Of a stretch of 64,000 nt of DNA, positions 25,986 to 33,005 are shown piece after piece. The notes beneath the pieces were generated by a model that saw nothing but the letters and a program-made list of their open reading frames with translations, was not told the origin of the DNA and made no database searches. Within the stretch, counting starts at the first letter, position 1; the number at the start of each line of letters is the position of its first letter. This stretch comes from JBCCMF01 sp038747545 (GTDB lineage: Bacteria; Bacteroidota; Rhodothermia; Rhodothermales; JBCCMF01). The position numbers and the translations under genes were made by a program. The stretch spans positions 1-64,000 of the forward strand of contig JBCDJT010000008.1 of NCBI GenBank assembly GCA_038747545.1. Direction: 5' to 3'.

Positions 25986-26056
25986 GTAGGGCGTCTACGC
26001 AACCGATGACGTACAGTCCTGTTGTAGCTACACTCCCAACTTGGAAGGACCCCACG

Positions 26057-26323
26057 ATGCACGATGCTTCCTTAGAGCAACACCTGCGTGAACATCCTGA
26101 CTGGCCTGCTGAGGTCGTGGATTGGCATGTAGAGCACGGCCTTGACGCGACAGGCGAGGACGCCGTGTGGGTATGGGCCACGCTGGCGGTTCCCATGGCC
26201 GATGCCGACACCCGTGCCGAACTGCGTCACTTGATTCGGAACAGGGTCACGGCGCACCAAGATCCTGATCCATACTGGGTTTACGTGAGGTTCCGCGCAG
26301 CCGATGAGCTGGTGGCTGAGTGA
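26057..26323 (+). CDS. Small acidic protein, partner of a HEPN-like gene
   Basis: 88 residues from MHDASLEQHLREHPDW. I prefer this ATG to one 51 bases upstream because GGAAGGA lies at good spacing before it. It has alternating helix and strand, is rich in Asp, Glu and Trp (VWVWATLAVP, DPYWVYVRF), and has no signal peptide. I recognise no catalytic motif. Its stop is overlapped by the next gene (GTGA), a layout typical of antitoxin-toxin or nucleotidyltransferase/HEPN-style pairs. The two genes separate zwf from pgl. An antitoxin-like or regulatory role is an inference from layout only. Confidence 0.6.
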   Translation: MHDASLEQHLREHPDWPAEVVDWHVEHGLDATGEDAVWVWATLAVPMADADTRAELRHLIRNRVTAHQDPDPYWVYVRFRAADELVAE

Positions 26324-26832
26324 GCATGCACTACGACTTGCTCAAACAGGCCCAGCAACTGGCAAAACGCGAGCCCCGCCGTCCCAAGCAAGCCAGCCTT
26401 CGTCGCGCTGTTTCGTCTGCATACTATGCGCTCTTTCACCTCTTGGTGGATGAAGCCACCAAGCTCATGATAGGCGGCAAGGCTGATCGTAGGCCGCTGC
26501 GCCTCACGTTACGCCGCGCGTTCGTCCATGCCCACATGAAAGATGCGGCGCGAGGCTTTGCTAGCGGGGCGGTCACCAATCGGCTCAGGCCCGCGCTTTC
26601 AGGATCAACTATCCAGCCCCAGCTCCGCAATGTTGCTCAAGCTTTTCTCGACTTGCAGCAAGCACGGCATGAAGCTGACTACGATATGCTCCGCACTTTT
26701 GCACGCGCCGAGGTGCTTGACCTAGTCGTACTTGCTGAACGTAGCTTCGCGGACTGGAAGATCGTCAAGAGCACCTTACCAGCCGACACCTTTCTGATTG
26801 CTCTCCTCGTCCAGAAGACGCTGAAAGGATAA
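26320..26832 (+). CDS. HEPN-like helical protein
   Basis: 170 residues with a GTG start overlapping the previous stop; an ATG six bases downstream (26326) is equally possible. The sequence RRAVSSAYYALFHLLVDEA near residues 30-48 is the characteristic first helix pattern of HEPN/UPF0332-like domains, and ARHEADYDM near 128-136 matches the later 'R.eADY' helix. A canonical R-x4-6-H RNase motif is not obvious. HEPN proteins often act as ribonuclease toxins or tRNA/nucleotide-binding factors in defence modules. Position inside a core-metabolism operon is unusual. Function unproven. Confidence 0.6.
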   Translation: MSMHYDLLKQAQQLAKREPRRPKQASLRRAVSSAYYALFHLLVDEATKLMIGGKADRRPLRLTLRRAFVHAHMKDAARGFASGAVTNRLRPALSGSTIQPQLRNVAQAFLDLQQARHEADYDMLRTFARAEVLDLVVLAERSFADWKIVKSTLPADTFLIALLVQKTLKG

Positions 26833-26855
26833 GTCCACTTTTATTCTGCATCTAT

Positions 26856-27575
26856 ATGCGCACCATCCATACCTTCCCCGACAAGGCGACGCTCATTGGC
26901 GCCGCAGCGGAACGCATCGCGCGGCTACTCGCTGAGGGCGACCCGACGCAGCCGTTCTCTATCGCGCTCTCGGGCGGCAGCACGCCGGGGCCGATCTACC
27001 AGCTCTTGGCGACGACCTACCGCGACGTCATTCCGTGGGGCCGCGTCCATCTGTTCTGGGGCGACGACCGCTTTGTACCACACGAACACCCCGACAGTAA
27101 CGTGCGGCTCGTCAAGGAAACGATGCTGGATCATGGAATCCCGATCCCGCCAAAGCATGTGCATCCGATGGCAGGCACGGGCCGTCCAGAGGCGGCAGCC
27201 GACGCCTACGAGGCGGAGCTGCGCCGCTTCTTCGGCGACCGCGAGGTCACGTTCGACCTCGCCCTGCAAGGCATCGGCGACGATGGGCACACGGCCTCTC
27301 TGTTTCCGGGCACCGATGCGCTTGGCGAGACCGAACGGTGGGTCAGGGTAGTCCAGGCGCCGCCGTATGCCAAAGTTGCCACGCGACTGACGCTAACGTA
27401 TCCACTGCTCAACGCGAGCCGCCACGTGCTTTTCCTAGCAGCAGGCGCGAACAAGCAGCAGGTACTTGCCGAAGTCTTTGCGCACGGCGCCGCATCGGGC
27501 CACCCTGCGAGCCGCATCGAAGCGCAAGAGACCTTGACGTGGTTCCTCGACCAAGCTGCCTCGCCCGATGCCTGA
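26856..27575 (+). CDS. pgl: 6-phosphogluconolactonase
   Basis: 239 residues. Hydrolyses 6-phosphogluconolactone, the step between Zwf and Gnd. The SALSGGSTPGPIYQLL-like block (about 37-50), FWGDDRFVPHEHPDSN (67-82), GIGDDGHTASLFPG (about 139-152) and the late VLFLAAGANK are signatures of the DevB/Pgl family in the NagB-like fold. It follows the HEPN-like gene by 23 bases and overlaps the PLP-enzyme gene by 8 bases, so coexpression with both is expected. Confidence 0.97.
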   Translation: MRTIHTFPDKATLIGAAAERIARLLAEGDPTQPFSIALSGGSTPGPIYQLLATTYRDVIPWGRVHLFWGDDRFVPHEHPDSNVRLVKETMLDHGIPIPPKHVHPMAGTGRPEAAADAYEAELRRFFGDREVTFDLALQGIGDDGHTASLFPGTDALGETERWVRVVQAPPYAKVATRLTLTYPLLNASRHVLFLAAGANKQQVLAEVFAHGAASGHPASRIEAQETLTWFLDQAASPDA

Positions 27576-28761
27576 CCCCATCCAGCCTCTCGCCTGCCAG
27601 CGCGACCTGTTCTCGTTGCCGGACCACGTACACTACCTCAACTGTGCCAGCCGCAGCCCGCTAGCCCACCCCGTAGAGGACGCTGGCATCGCTGGGCTAC
27701 GTAGCAAGCGTGTACCGCTCTTGACACACGATGACTTCTTCGGGTTGCCGGATCGCATCCGAGCGCAATTTGCTAAGCTCATCAACACGAGCGCGCCCCA
27801 ACAGATCGCGCTGATTCCAGCCGTATCCTACGGTATGGCCATCGTGGCGAAGAACACACCGCTTGCGGCCGGGCAACGCATCGTCCTCGTAGACCGCCAA
27901 TTCCCAAGCGACGTCTACGCCTTCCGACGGCTGGCGGCTGAGTCAGGGGCTTCCATCACCACGGTACACGCGCCCGATGCGAAGCACCAGGGGCAGGCCT
28001 GGAGTGAGGCGTTGATTGATGCGCTGACACCGGACGCTGGCCTCATCGTGGTGCCCCATGTGCATTGGACGGATGGAACAACGTTTGACCTGGAGGCCAT
28101 CGGCAGGCGTGCCCGAGACGTGGGGGCGGCGTTTGTTGTTGACGGCACCCAGTCCGTTGGCGCGCTGCCGTTCGATGCCGCCCTCATCCAACCTGACGCG
28201 CTGGTCTGTGCAGGGTATAAGTGGCTCTTCGGTCCGTACACATCCGGGGTAGCGTACTTCGGGGAACGCTACCTCGACGGTATCCCGCTTGAGGAGAACT
28301 GGATCAGTCGCGCCGAAAGCGACAACTTCAGCCAACTGGTGCAGTACCAGGATGCCTACCAGCCGGGTGCCATCCGCTATGACATGGGCGAGCGGAGCAA
28401 CTTCATACAGCTTCCCATGCTCCACGCCGCCCTGGACCTGGTCTTGCGCTGGCGACCTGAGCGGGTGCAGGCGTACTGCCAGCAACTCACCGCGCCCCTT
28501 CTCGCCGATATTCGCGCGCTGGGCTATCACACCGCCGATGAGCCCAGCCGTGCGCATCATATCTTCGGCGTGCGCATGCCACCCGAGGTACCTCTCGACC
28601 GCTTGAAAGCAGCACTGACGGAGCGGCACATTCACGTGTCTGTGCGTGGCGACGCGGTTCGGGTGGCTCCACATGTCTACAACACCGAAACCGATGTGTC
28701 TGCGCTGCGCGATGCCCTGGCCGCCGTCAAGGTAACGCCCCACGTTACAAGCCACGCGTAA
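27568..28761 (+). CDS. Class V aminotransferase-fold PLP enzyme (EgtE/NifS-like)
   Basis: 397 residues. Fold type I PLP enzyme: the N-terminal YLNCASRSPLA resembles the substrate loop of class V enzymes, VPHVHWTDGTTFDL and VVDGTQSVGALPFD (Asp for the pyridine N) precede the PLP lysine in CAGYKWLFGPYTSG, and a small C-terminal domain follows. Such proteins include isopenicillin-N-epimerase-like, cysteine-desulfurase-like and EgtE-like lyases. The presence of egtB/egtD in the window makes an EgtE role worth testing, but the genes are 20 kb apart and the gene here is tied to pgl by an 8-base overlap. The reaction is unassigned. Confidence 0.85.
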   Translation: MPDPIQPLACQRDLFSLPDHVHYLNCASRSPLAHPVEDAGIAGLRSKRVPLLTHDDFFGLPDRIRAQFAKLINTSAPQQIALIPAVSYGMAIVAKNTPLAAGQRIVLVDRQFPSDVYAFRRLAAESGASITTVHAPDAKHQGQAWSEALIDALTPDAGLIVVPHVHWTDGTTFDLEAIGRRARDVGAAFVVDGTQSVGALPFDAALIQPDALVCAGYKWLFGPYTSGVAYFGERYLDGIPLEENWISRAESDNFSQLVQYQDAYQPGAIRYDMGERSNFIQLPMLHAALDLVLRWRPERVQAYCQQLTAPLLADIRALGYHTADEPSRAHHIFGVRMPPEVPLDRLKAALTERHIHVSVRGDAVRVAPHVYNTETDVSALRDALAAVKVTPHVTSHA

Positions 28762-28896
28762 GGATTGTCCCGGCTACCGTTGCCGATGCTGCCCTCTTTG
28801 GCCATGTCATGGACAGGCCGATATTCGTTTCGTGCGGGGACCTAGACTACTGCTCACTCCTGTCTCCTACCCGCGCTTGACACATCTGGTGGGAAT

Positions 28897-28933
28897 GGCC
28901 CAGTCCTCTTGGTGGGGAGGCTGGGCCTTTTTT
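28897..28933 (+). terminator. Intrinsic terminator of the pentose-phosphate operon
   Basis: GGCCCAG (28897-28903) pairs with CTGGGCC (28921-28927), with an inner CCTC/GAGG extension, followed by six T. It lies 136 bases after the PLP-enzyme stop and 38 bases before the rhomboid ATG. Confidence 0.9.
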
Positions 28934-28971
28934 GTTATCCTTGGCTATGCCTCACGCAACGCCTACGCCCG

Positions 28972-29742
28972 ATGCTCCTCCCCATCAGTGACGACGACCG
29001 TGCCCTGACCCGTCGTGCCATCATCACCCCTACGTTGGTTGCGCTCAACATCTTGGTGTTTGTGGTTTTCCAAGGGCTCGGCGCCAACATCGAATTTTCG
29101 AACGGCTACAGCGTTGTGCCCTACGAACTGTCGACGGGGCAGGACCTCACAGTTCCGCAGGCGATGGTCTACGCGGGTGAGCGCGTTGACGTTTACCACG
29201 CCCCCGGGCCAACGCCGATCTATCTGACCTTGCTCACGTCGATGTTCATGCACGGCGGGTTCATGCACCTAGCAGGTAACCTCCTCTTCCTCTGGATCTT
29301 TGGCGACAACGTGGAGCACCGCTTCGGACGGCGGGCCTTCCTGGGCTTTTACTTGCTCAGCGGCGTGGCCGGAGCACTCGCGCAGATCGTCCTGGCCCCA
29401 GATAGCATCATCCCGATGCTGGGTGCGTCAGGCGCCATCTCAGGGGTGATGGGCGCGTATCTGGTGCTCTTTCCCAAGAACCGCGTCCATGTTCTCTTCT
29501 TCTTTGCCGTCCTTTCGCTGCCGGCGGTCATCGTCCTGGGACTCTGGATTGCCTTCCAGATTTTTGAGGGGCTAGGCGCAAACCCCTATGGCGGAGGGGT
29601 AGCCTATGCGGCCCACATCGGTGGATTTGTGGCGGGTGTCGTCGCTGGGCTCTTGGTGCGAACGCGGGTGAAGGGCGAGCGCGCCAACGTCCTCACCCGC
29701 ACAGCACGGAGCGATCCATATCGCCAGCGGCGGTTTTACTGA
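28972..29742 (+). CDS. Rhomboid-family intramembrane serine protease
   Basis: 256 residues from MLLPISDDDRAL; earlier in-frame starts lie inside the terminator. Six or more membrane segments carry HGGFMHLAGNLLFLW (about 94-108), the nucleophile Ser153 in GASGAISG and the catalytic His215 in AAHIGGF, the complete Ser-His dyad. The extended, hydrophilic loop after the first membrane helix (about 40-83) is typical of the Rhomboid_SP type with periplasmic L1 loop. It should cleave membrane-spanning substrates; targets are unknown. Confidence 0.95.
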   Translation: MLLPISDDDRALTRRAIITPTLVALNILVFVVFQGLGANIEFSNGYSVVPYELSTGQDLTVPQAMVYAGERVDVYHAPGPTPIYLTLLTSMFMHGGFMHLAGNLLFLWIFGDNVEHRFGRRAFLGFYLLSGVAGALAQIVLAPDSIIPMLGASGAISGVMGAYLVLFPKNRVHVLFFFAVLSLPAVIVLGLWIAFQIFEGLGANPYGGGVAYAAHIGGFVAGVVAGLLVRTRVKGERANVLTRTARSDPYRQRRFY

Positions 29743-29758
29743 TTGCCCTGCACACGTA

Positions 29759-29788
29759 AGCGCCCTCCAGATTTCTCCGAAGGGCGCT
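29759..29788. terminator. Hairpin between convergent genes (weak terminator)
   Basis: AGCGCCCT pairs with AGGGCGCT around a 14-base loop, 17 bases after the rhomboid stop. Neither strand has a T tract, so it may be a Rho-independent stop of low strength or a bidirectional transcript end. Confidence 0.35.
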
Positions 29789-29872
29789 CACAAGCCACAC
29801 TGCATAATGAGAAGAGGCTTAGAGCCAGCGGTGTAGCGCTACCTATCACGCCAGCAGCCCTCGCTGCGCTGG

Positions 29873-30298
29873 TTAGGCAGCGCGGCGGTATTGGGTCAGT
29901 ACCGCCTGGATGGTCGCCTTAACGGCTTCGGATTTCTCGAAGCGCTCGGCGCGCTTCAGGTAGTCCATTGCCCACCTGTTTTCCATAGCGCCTAGGGCTA
30001 CCACCGCCATGCGACGCATGTTGTCGTCCTCGTGGTTGCGGTAGATGCGCACGATGTCGAAGGCTGCTGCGTCTACGCTGACGTAGTCGCGGTACTGGAT
30101 GACATGCTGCAAAGCACCTTGCTGCATGCCCGCATGATCGCCTTGCAGGGCGTCCACTAGTTGGCTACTGAACGCCGTCCAGGTGGCTTGCGATGCTGAG
30201 CGCGCTGGCGCGGTTAACTGGTCTGTGTCTGGGCTTGCCCAGGTGGTCCCCACGGTCATCATCGTGATGCCGAGGACCAGCATCAGTGTACGTTTCAT
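29873..30298 (-). CDS. Exported small HEAT-repeat-like protein
   Basis: 141 residues with a signal peptide (about 1-22, ending TWAS). The mature part is alpha-helical and contains one recognisable HEAT-type pair: DNMRRMAVVALGAMENRWAMDYLKRA near 92-117, followed by EKSEAVKATIQAVL. A GGAGG Shine-Dalgarno lies 8 bases before the ATG, one of the few strong ones here. HEAT units usually bind other proteins; nothing indicates catalysis. Related small exported HEAT proteins in Bacteroidota are uncharacterised. Confidence 0.8.
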   Translation of the reverse strand: MKRTLMLVLGITMMTVGTTWASPDTDQLTAPARSASQATWTAFSSQLVDALQGDHAGMQQGALQHVIQYRDYVSVDAAAFDIVRIYRNHEDDNMRRMAVVALGAMENRWAMDYLKRAERFEKSEAVKATIQAVLTQYRRAA

Positions 30299-30431
30299 GG
30301 CACGTCCTCCCTCCCAAGATTTGTGCTCACTGAAAGAAGTCAGCGGCGCGAACTACTGCCGCCGATGAACAGGGAAGCCCTACGGCACGCTTCAGGCTAG
30401 AGTTACGCCGATCTTCATCGTTCCCTCATTT

Positions 30432-30447
30432 TGTTCGTTATCGAACA
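30432..30447. promoter_or_regulatory. Perfect 16-bp palindrome, possible operator
   Basis: TGTTCG-TTAT-CGAACA, lying in the 355-base gap between the divergent HEAT-like gene (134 bases from its start) and the first DUF4249 lipoprotein (207 bases from its start). The arrangement GTTCG-N4-CGAAC is the reverse of the Gram-positive LexA box, so LexA is not implied. No convincing promoter could be placed in the rest of this gap. Confidence 0.35.
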
Positions 30448-30653
30448 GGACGCGCCCATGCCCGGACAGCGCATAGGAACTTCACAGCCTTAAGAAATCA
30501 AGTGCCGTATGCTTACTCACCGAATAGATCAACGCATCCCATTCAGCGTGCCCTATTCATTTTGGTCCCCGATCCAGGTGTACCTTTTTTTTCGTGGCTC
30601 TCCCATGCGCGCGGGAAGGCCGATCGGATTTGCAGTTGACCCTAGCCATCGGA

Positions 30654-31718
30654 ATGACTCGTTTTATCCTTGTGCTGATCCTGTCGATCGGGCTCCTGAC
30701 CGGATGCGACTCCGCCGTCAGCGCCCGCGTCGACGCAGACCGCTTCTTCTCACTCTACGGCGTGCTCAACCCCAAGGCCGACGTCCAGGGCGTCGTCGTC
30801 TTTCCTATCGAAGGCACCCTGCGCGAGTTGCCCAACGAGCCGCTTGATGCCACCTTCACCTCGCGCAACGTGGACACGGGTCAGGAGCGGGTGTGGCGCG
30901 ACTCGATCCGCGTCACCGACGAAGGCGCGGTGCATGTGTTCTGGTCGCCGTTCGCGGTAGAGTATGGCGAGCGCTACACGCTGGATGTCACGCGGCCTGA
31001 CGGCGAGCGCAGCACGGTAGACCTGCTGGTGCCTCCTTTTGCTGAGTTGGAGCGTCAGCCGGAGCGGTTGGCCTTCCCGACGGGGCAGGACGTGCGTGTG
31101 ACGGCGCCTGTTGAGCGGCTGAACCGAGTACAGGTCGAGTATACCATCTGGGCGAAGCAACCCTTCGAAGCCCTGCGCTTCCCTGTCATCCAAGAAGACT
31201 TCCCCCCCGACCCCAACTTCCCGCGTCCTGAAGACGAGGAGCCTATCTGCGAGAATGTGGGTGGCGACACGGGCGGCGGTGACCCCGATGACCCCCGCGA
31301 CTCGCCCGGTGACCTTCCCGACTGCAACGTACTGACCATCCAGAAAGCCTTTATCGTCTTCAACTACACCCCTGACGTTACTGCCGATGGCTCAGGCTGG
31401 ACCATCCCCATCGACTTCGCTTCAGACTTCGCCGACATCGGCCGGCTGTTACGGCGCCGAGGCCCCGTCGATTCGCAGTACGGGACGCGGTTGGAAAACA
31501 TACGCTTGTCCATGATTGCGGCCAACGCCGAGTGGGATGATCCCACAGGCAACTTTGACGCCGAGGTGCTGATTCAGCCTGGGCAGCTCTCGAATGTGGA
31601 TCAAGGTTTCGGTTTCGTGGGCGCAGGGTACAAGCTCGAAGAGATCTGGCTGCCCAGCGAACAACTGCTGCAAGGCCTGGGGGTCCGCATCTTCACGGGC
31701 ATCGACGACACCGACTGA
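30654..31718 (+). CDS. DUF4249-type lipoprotein, copy 1
   Basis: 354 residues from MTRFILVLILSIGLLTGC; lipobox LTGC with Cys18. The mature region starts with an Ig-like, beta-rich domain of about 150 residues (VVVFPIEGTLRELPNE, then YTLDVTRPDGERSTVDLLVPP), followed by a Pro/Asp/Gly-rich linker containing a Cys pair (ICENVGG ... LPDCNV) and a second beta-rich domain. This layout and the TonB receptor two genes downstream match DUF4249 lipoproteins of Bacteroidota, thought to sit at the outer membrane as receptor partners. It is a tandem duplicate of the next gene. Confidence 0.75.
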   Translation: MTRFILVLILSIGLLTGCDSAVSARVDADRFFSLYGVLNPKADVQGVVVFPIEGTLRELPNEPLDATFTSRNVDTGQERVWRDSIRVTDEGAVHVFWSPFAVEYGERYTLDVTRPDGERSTVDLLVPPFAELERQPERLAFPTGQDVRVTAPVERLNRVQVEYTIWAKQPFEALRFPVIQEDFPPDPNFPRPEDEEPICENVGGDTGGGDPDDPRDSPGDLPDCNVLTIQKAFIVFNYTPDVTADGSGWTIPIDFASDFADIGRLLRRRGPVDSQYGTRLENIRLSMIAANAEWDDPTGNFDAEVLIQPGQLSNVDQGFGFVGAGYKLEEIWLPSEQLLQGLGVRIFTGIDDTD

Positions 31719-31880
31719 TTCTCGAACCATCTCACTGCATATTCTATCATCCCTCACTCCCCCTTGTCGCCCATGTTGGTTTGTGATACTCCGGCATAGC
31801 TCGTGGAGACGCATTCAGGTCAACGGCTTCGTGCGCGCGGAGCGGGCAGTGTCAAGGTCATATTTCCTCTTGCCGTCGGA

Positions 31881-32945
31881 ATGACTCGTTTTATCCTTGT
31901 GCTGATCCTGTCGATCGGGCTCCTGACCGGATGCGACTCCGCCGTCAGCGCCCGCGTCGACGCAGACCGCTTCTTCTCACTCTACGGCGTGCTCAACCCA
32001 AAGGCCGATGTCCAGGGCGTCGTCGTCTTTCCCATCGAGGGCACCCTGCGCGAGTTGCCCAACGAGCCGCTTGATGCCACCTTCACCTCGCGCAACATGG
32101 ACACGGGCCAGGAGCGGGTGTGGCAGGACTCGATCCGCGTCACCGACGAAGGGGCGGTGCATGTGTTCTGGTCGCCGTTTGCGGTAGAGTATGGCGAGCG
32201 CTACACGCTGGATGTCACGGGGCCTGACGGCGAGCGCAGCACAGTAGACCTGCTGGTGCCTCCTTTTGCTGAGCTGGAGCGTCAGCCGGAGCGGTTGGCC
32301 TTCCCGACGGGTCAGGATGTGCGTGTGACGGCGCCTGTTGAGCGGTTGAACCGAGTACAGGTCGAGTATACCATCTGGGCCAAGCAGCCCTTCGATGCCT
32401 TGCGTTTCCCCGTCATCAGCAACGACCGGCCGCCCGACCCGAACATTCCGCCTTCGGAAGACGAAGATCCCATCTGTGAGAACGTGGGTAGCGACACGGG
32501 CGGCGGCGACCCTGACAACCCCCGTGACACGCCCGGTGACCTCCCCGATTGCGAAGTGCTTACCATCCAGAAGGCGTTTGTCGTGTTCAACTACACGCCG
32601 TTGGCCACGGCCGATGGTACGGGCTGGACCATCCCCATCGACTTTACATCAGACTTCGCCGACATCGGACGGCTGCTGCGGCGGCGGGGCCGGCTGGACG
32701 TGGAGTACGGTACCCGGTTAGAGAACATTCAGCTCTCCCTGATCGCGGCCAACGCCGAGTGGGACGACCCCACGGACAACTTCGACCCTGAGATTCTGAT
32801 TCAGCCTGGGCAGCTCTCGAATGTGGATCAGGGTTTCGGTTTCGTGGGCGCAGGGTACAAGCTCGAAGAGATCTGGCTGCCCAGCGAACAGCTGTTGCAA
32901 AGTCTCGGCATCCGCGTCTTCACGGGCATCGACGAAGACGACTGA
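31881..32945 (+). CDS. DUF4249-type lipoprotein, copy 2
   Basis: 354 residues, same length and lipobox as copy 1. By my hand alignment about 34 residues differ overall: only 4 in the first 179, about 30 in the remaining 175, with the stretch LSNVDQGFGFVGAGYKLEEI unchanged. The differences cluster in the Pro/Asp-rich linker and the second domain, so this part may define ligand or partner specificity. It lies 60 bases before the TonB receptor start and is probably coexpressed with it. The gap between the copies (162 bases) shows only weak similarity to the sequence upstream of copy 1. Confidence 0.75.
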   Translation: MTRFILVLILSIGLLTGCDSAVSARVDADRFFSLYGVLNPKADVQGVVVFPIEGTLRELPNEPLDATFTSRNMDTGQERVWQDSIRVTDEGAVHVFWSPFAVEYGERYTLDVTGPDGERSTVDLLVPPFAELERQPERLAFPTGQDVRVTAPVERLNRVQVEYTIWAKQPFDALRFPVISNDRPPDPNIPPSEDEDPICENVGSDTGGGDPDNPRDTPGDLPDCEVLTIQKAFVVFNYTPLATADGTGWTIPIDFTSDFADIGRLLRRRGRLDVEYGTRLENIQLSLIAANAEWDDPTDNFDPEILIQPGQLSNVDQGFGFVGAGYKLEEIWLPSEQLLQSLGIRVFTGIDEDD

Positions 32946-33005
32946 CCGATAGCTTAACGCCTCGCGCCATCACCCTCCCCTGCTCCCTAGCTCTACCCGT
33001 TGTTC

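Noticed and set aside
30432..30447. LexA (SOS) box
   Set aside because: The half-sites are in the order GTTCG-N4-CGAAC, the reverse of the CGAAC-N4-GTTCG box, and no SOS gene is adjacent.
30654..32945. Tandem repeat as a transposon or integron cassette
   Set aside because: No transposase, terminal inverted repeats or recombination sites flank the copies; simple tandem duplication is enough.
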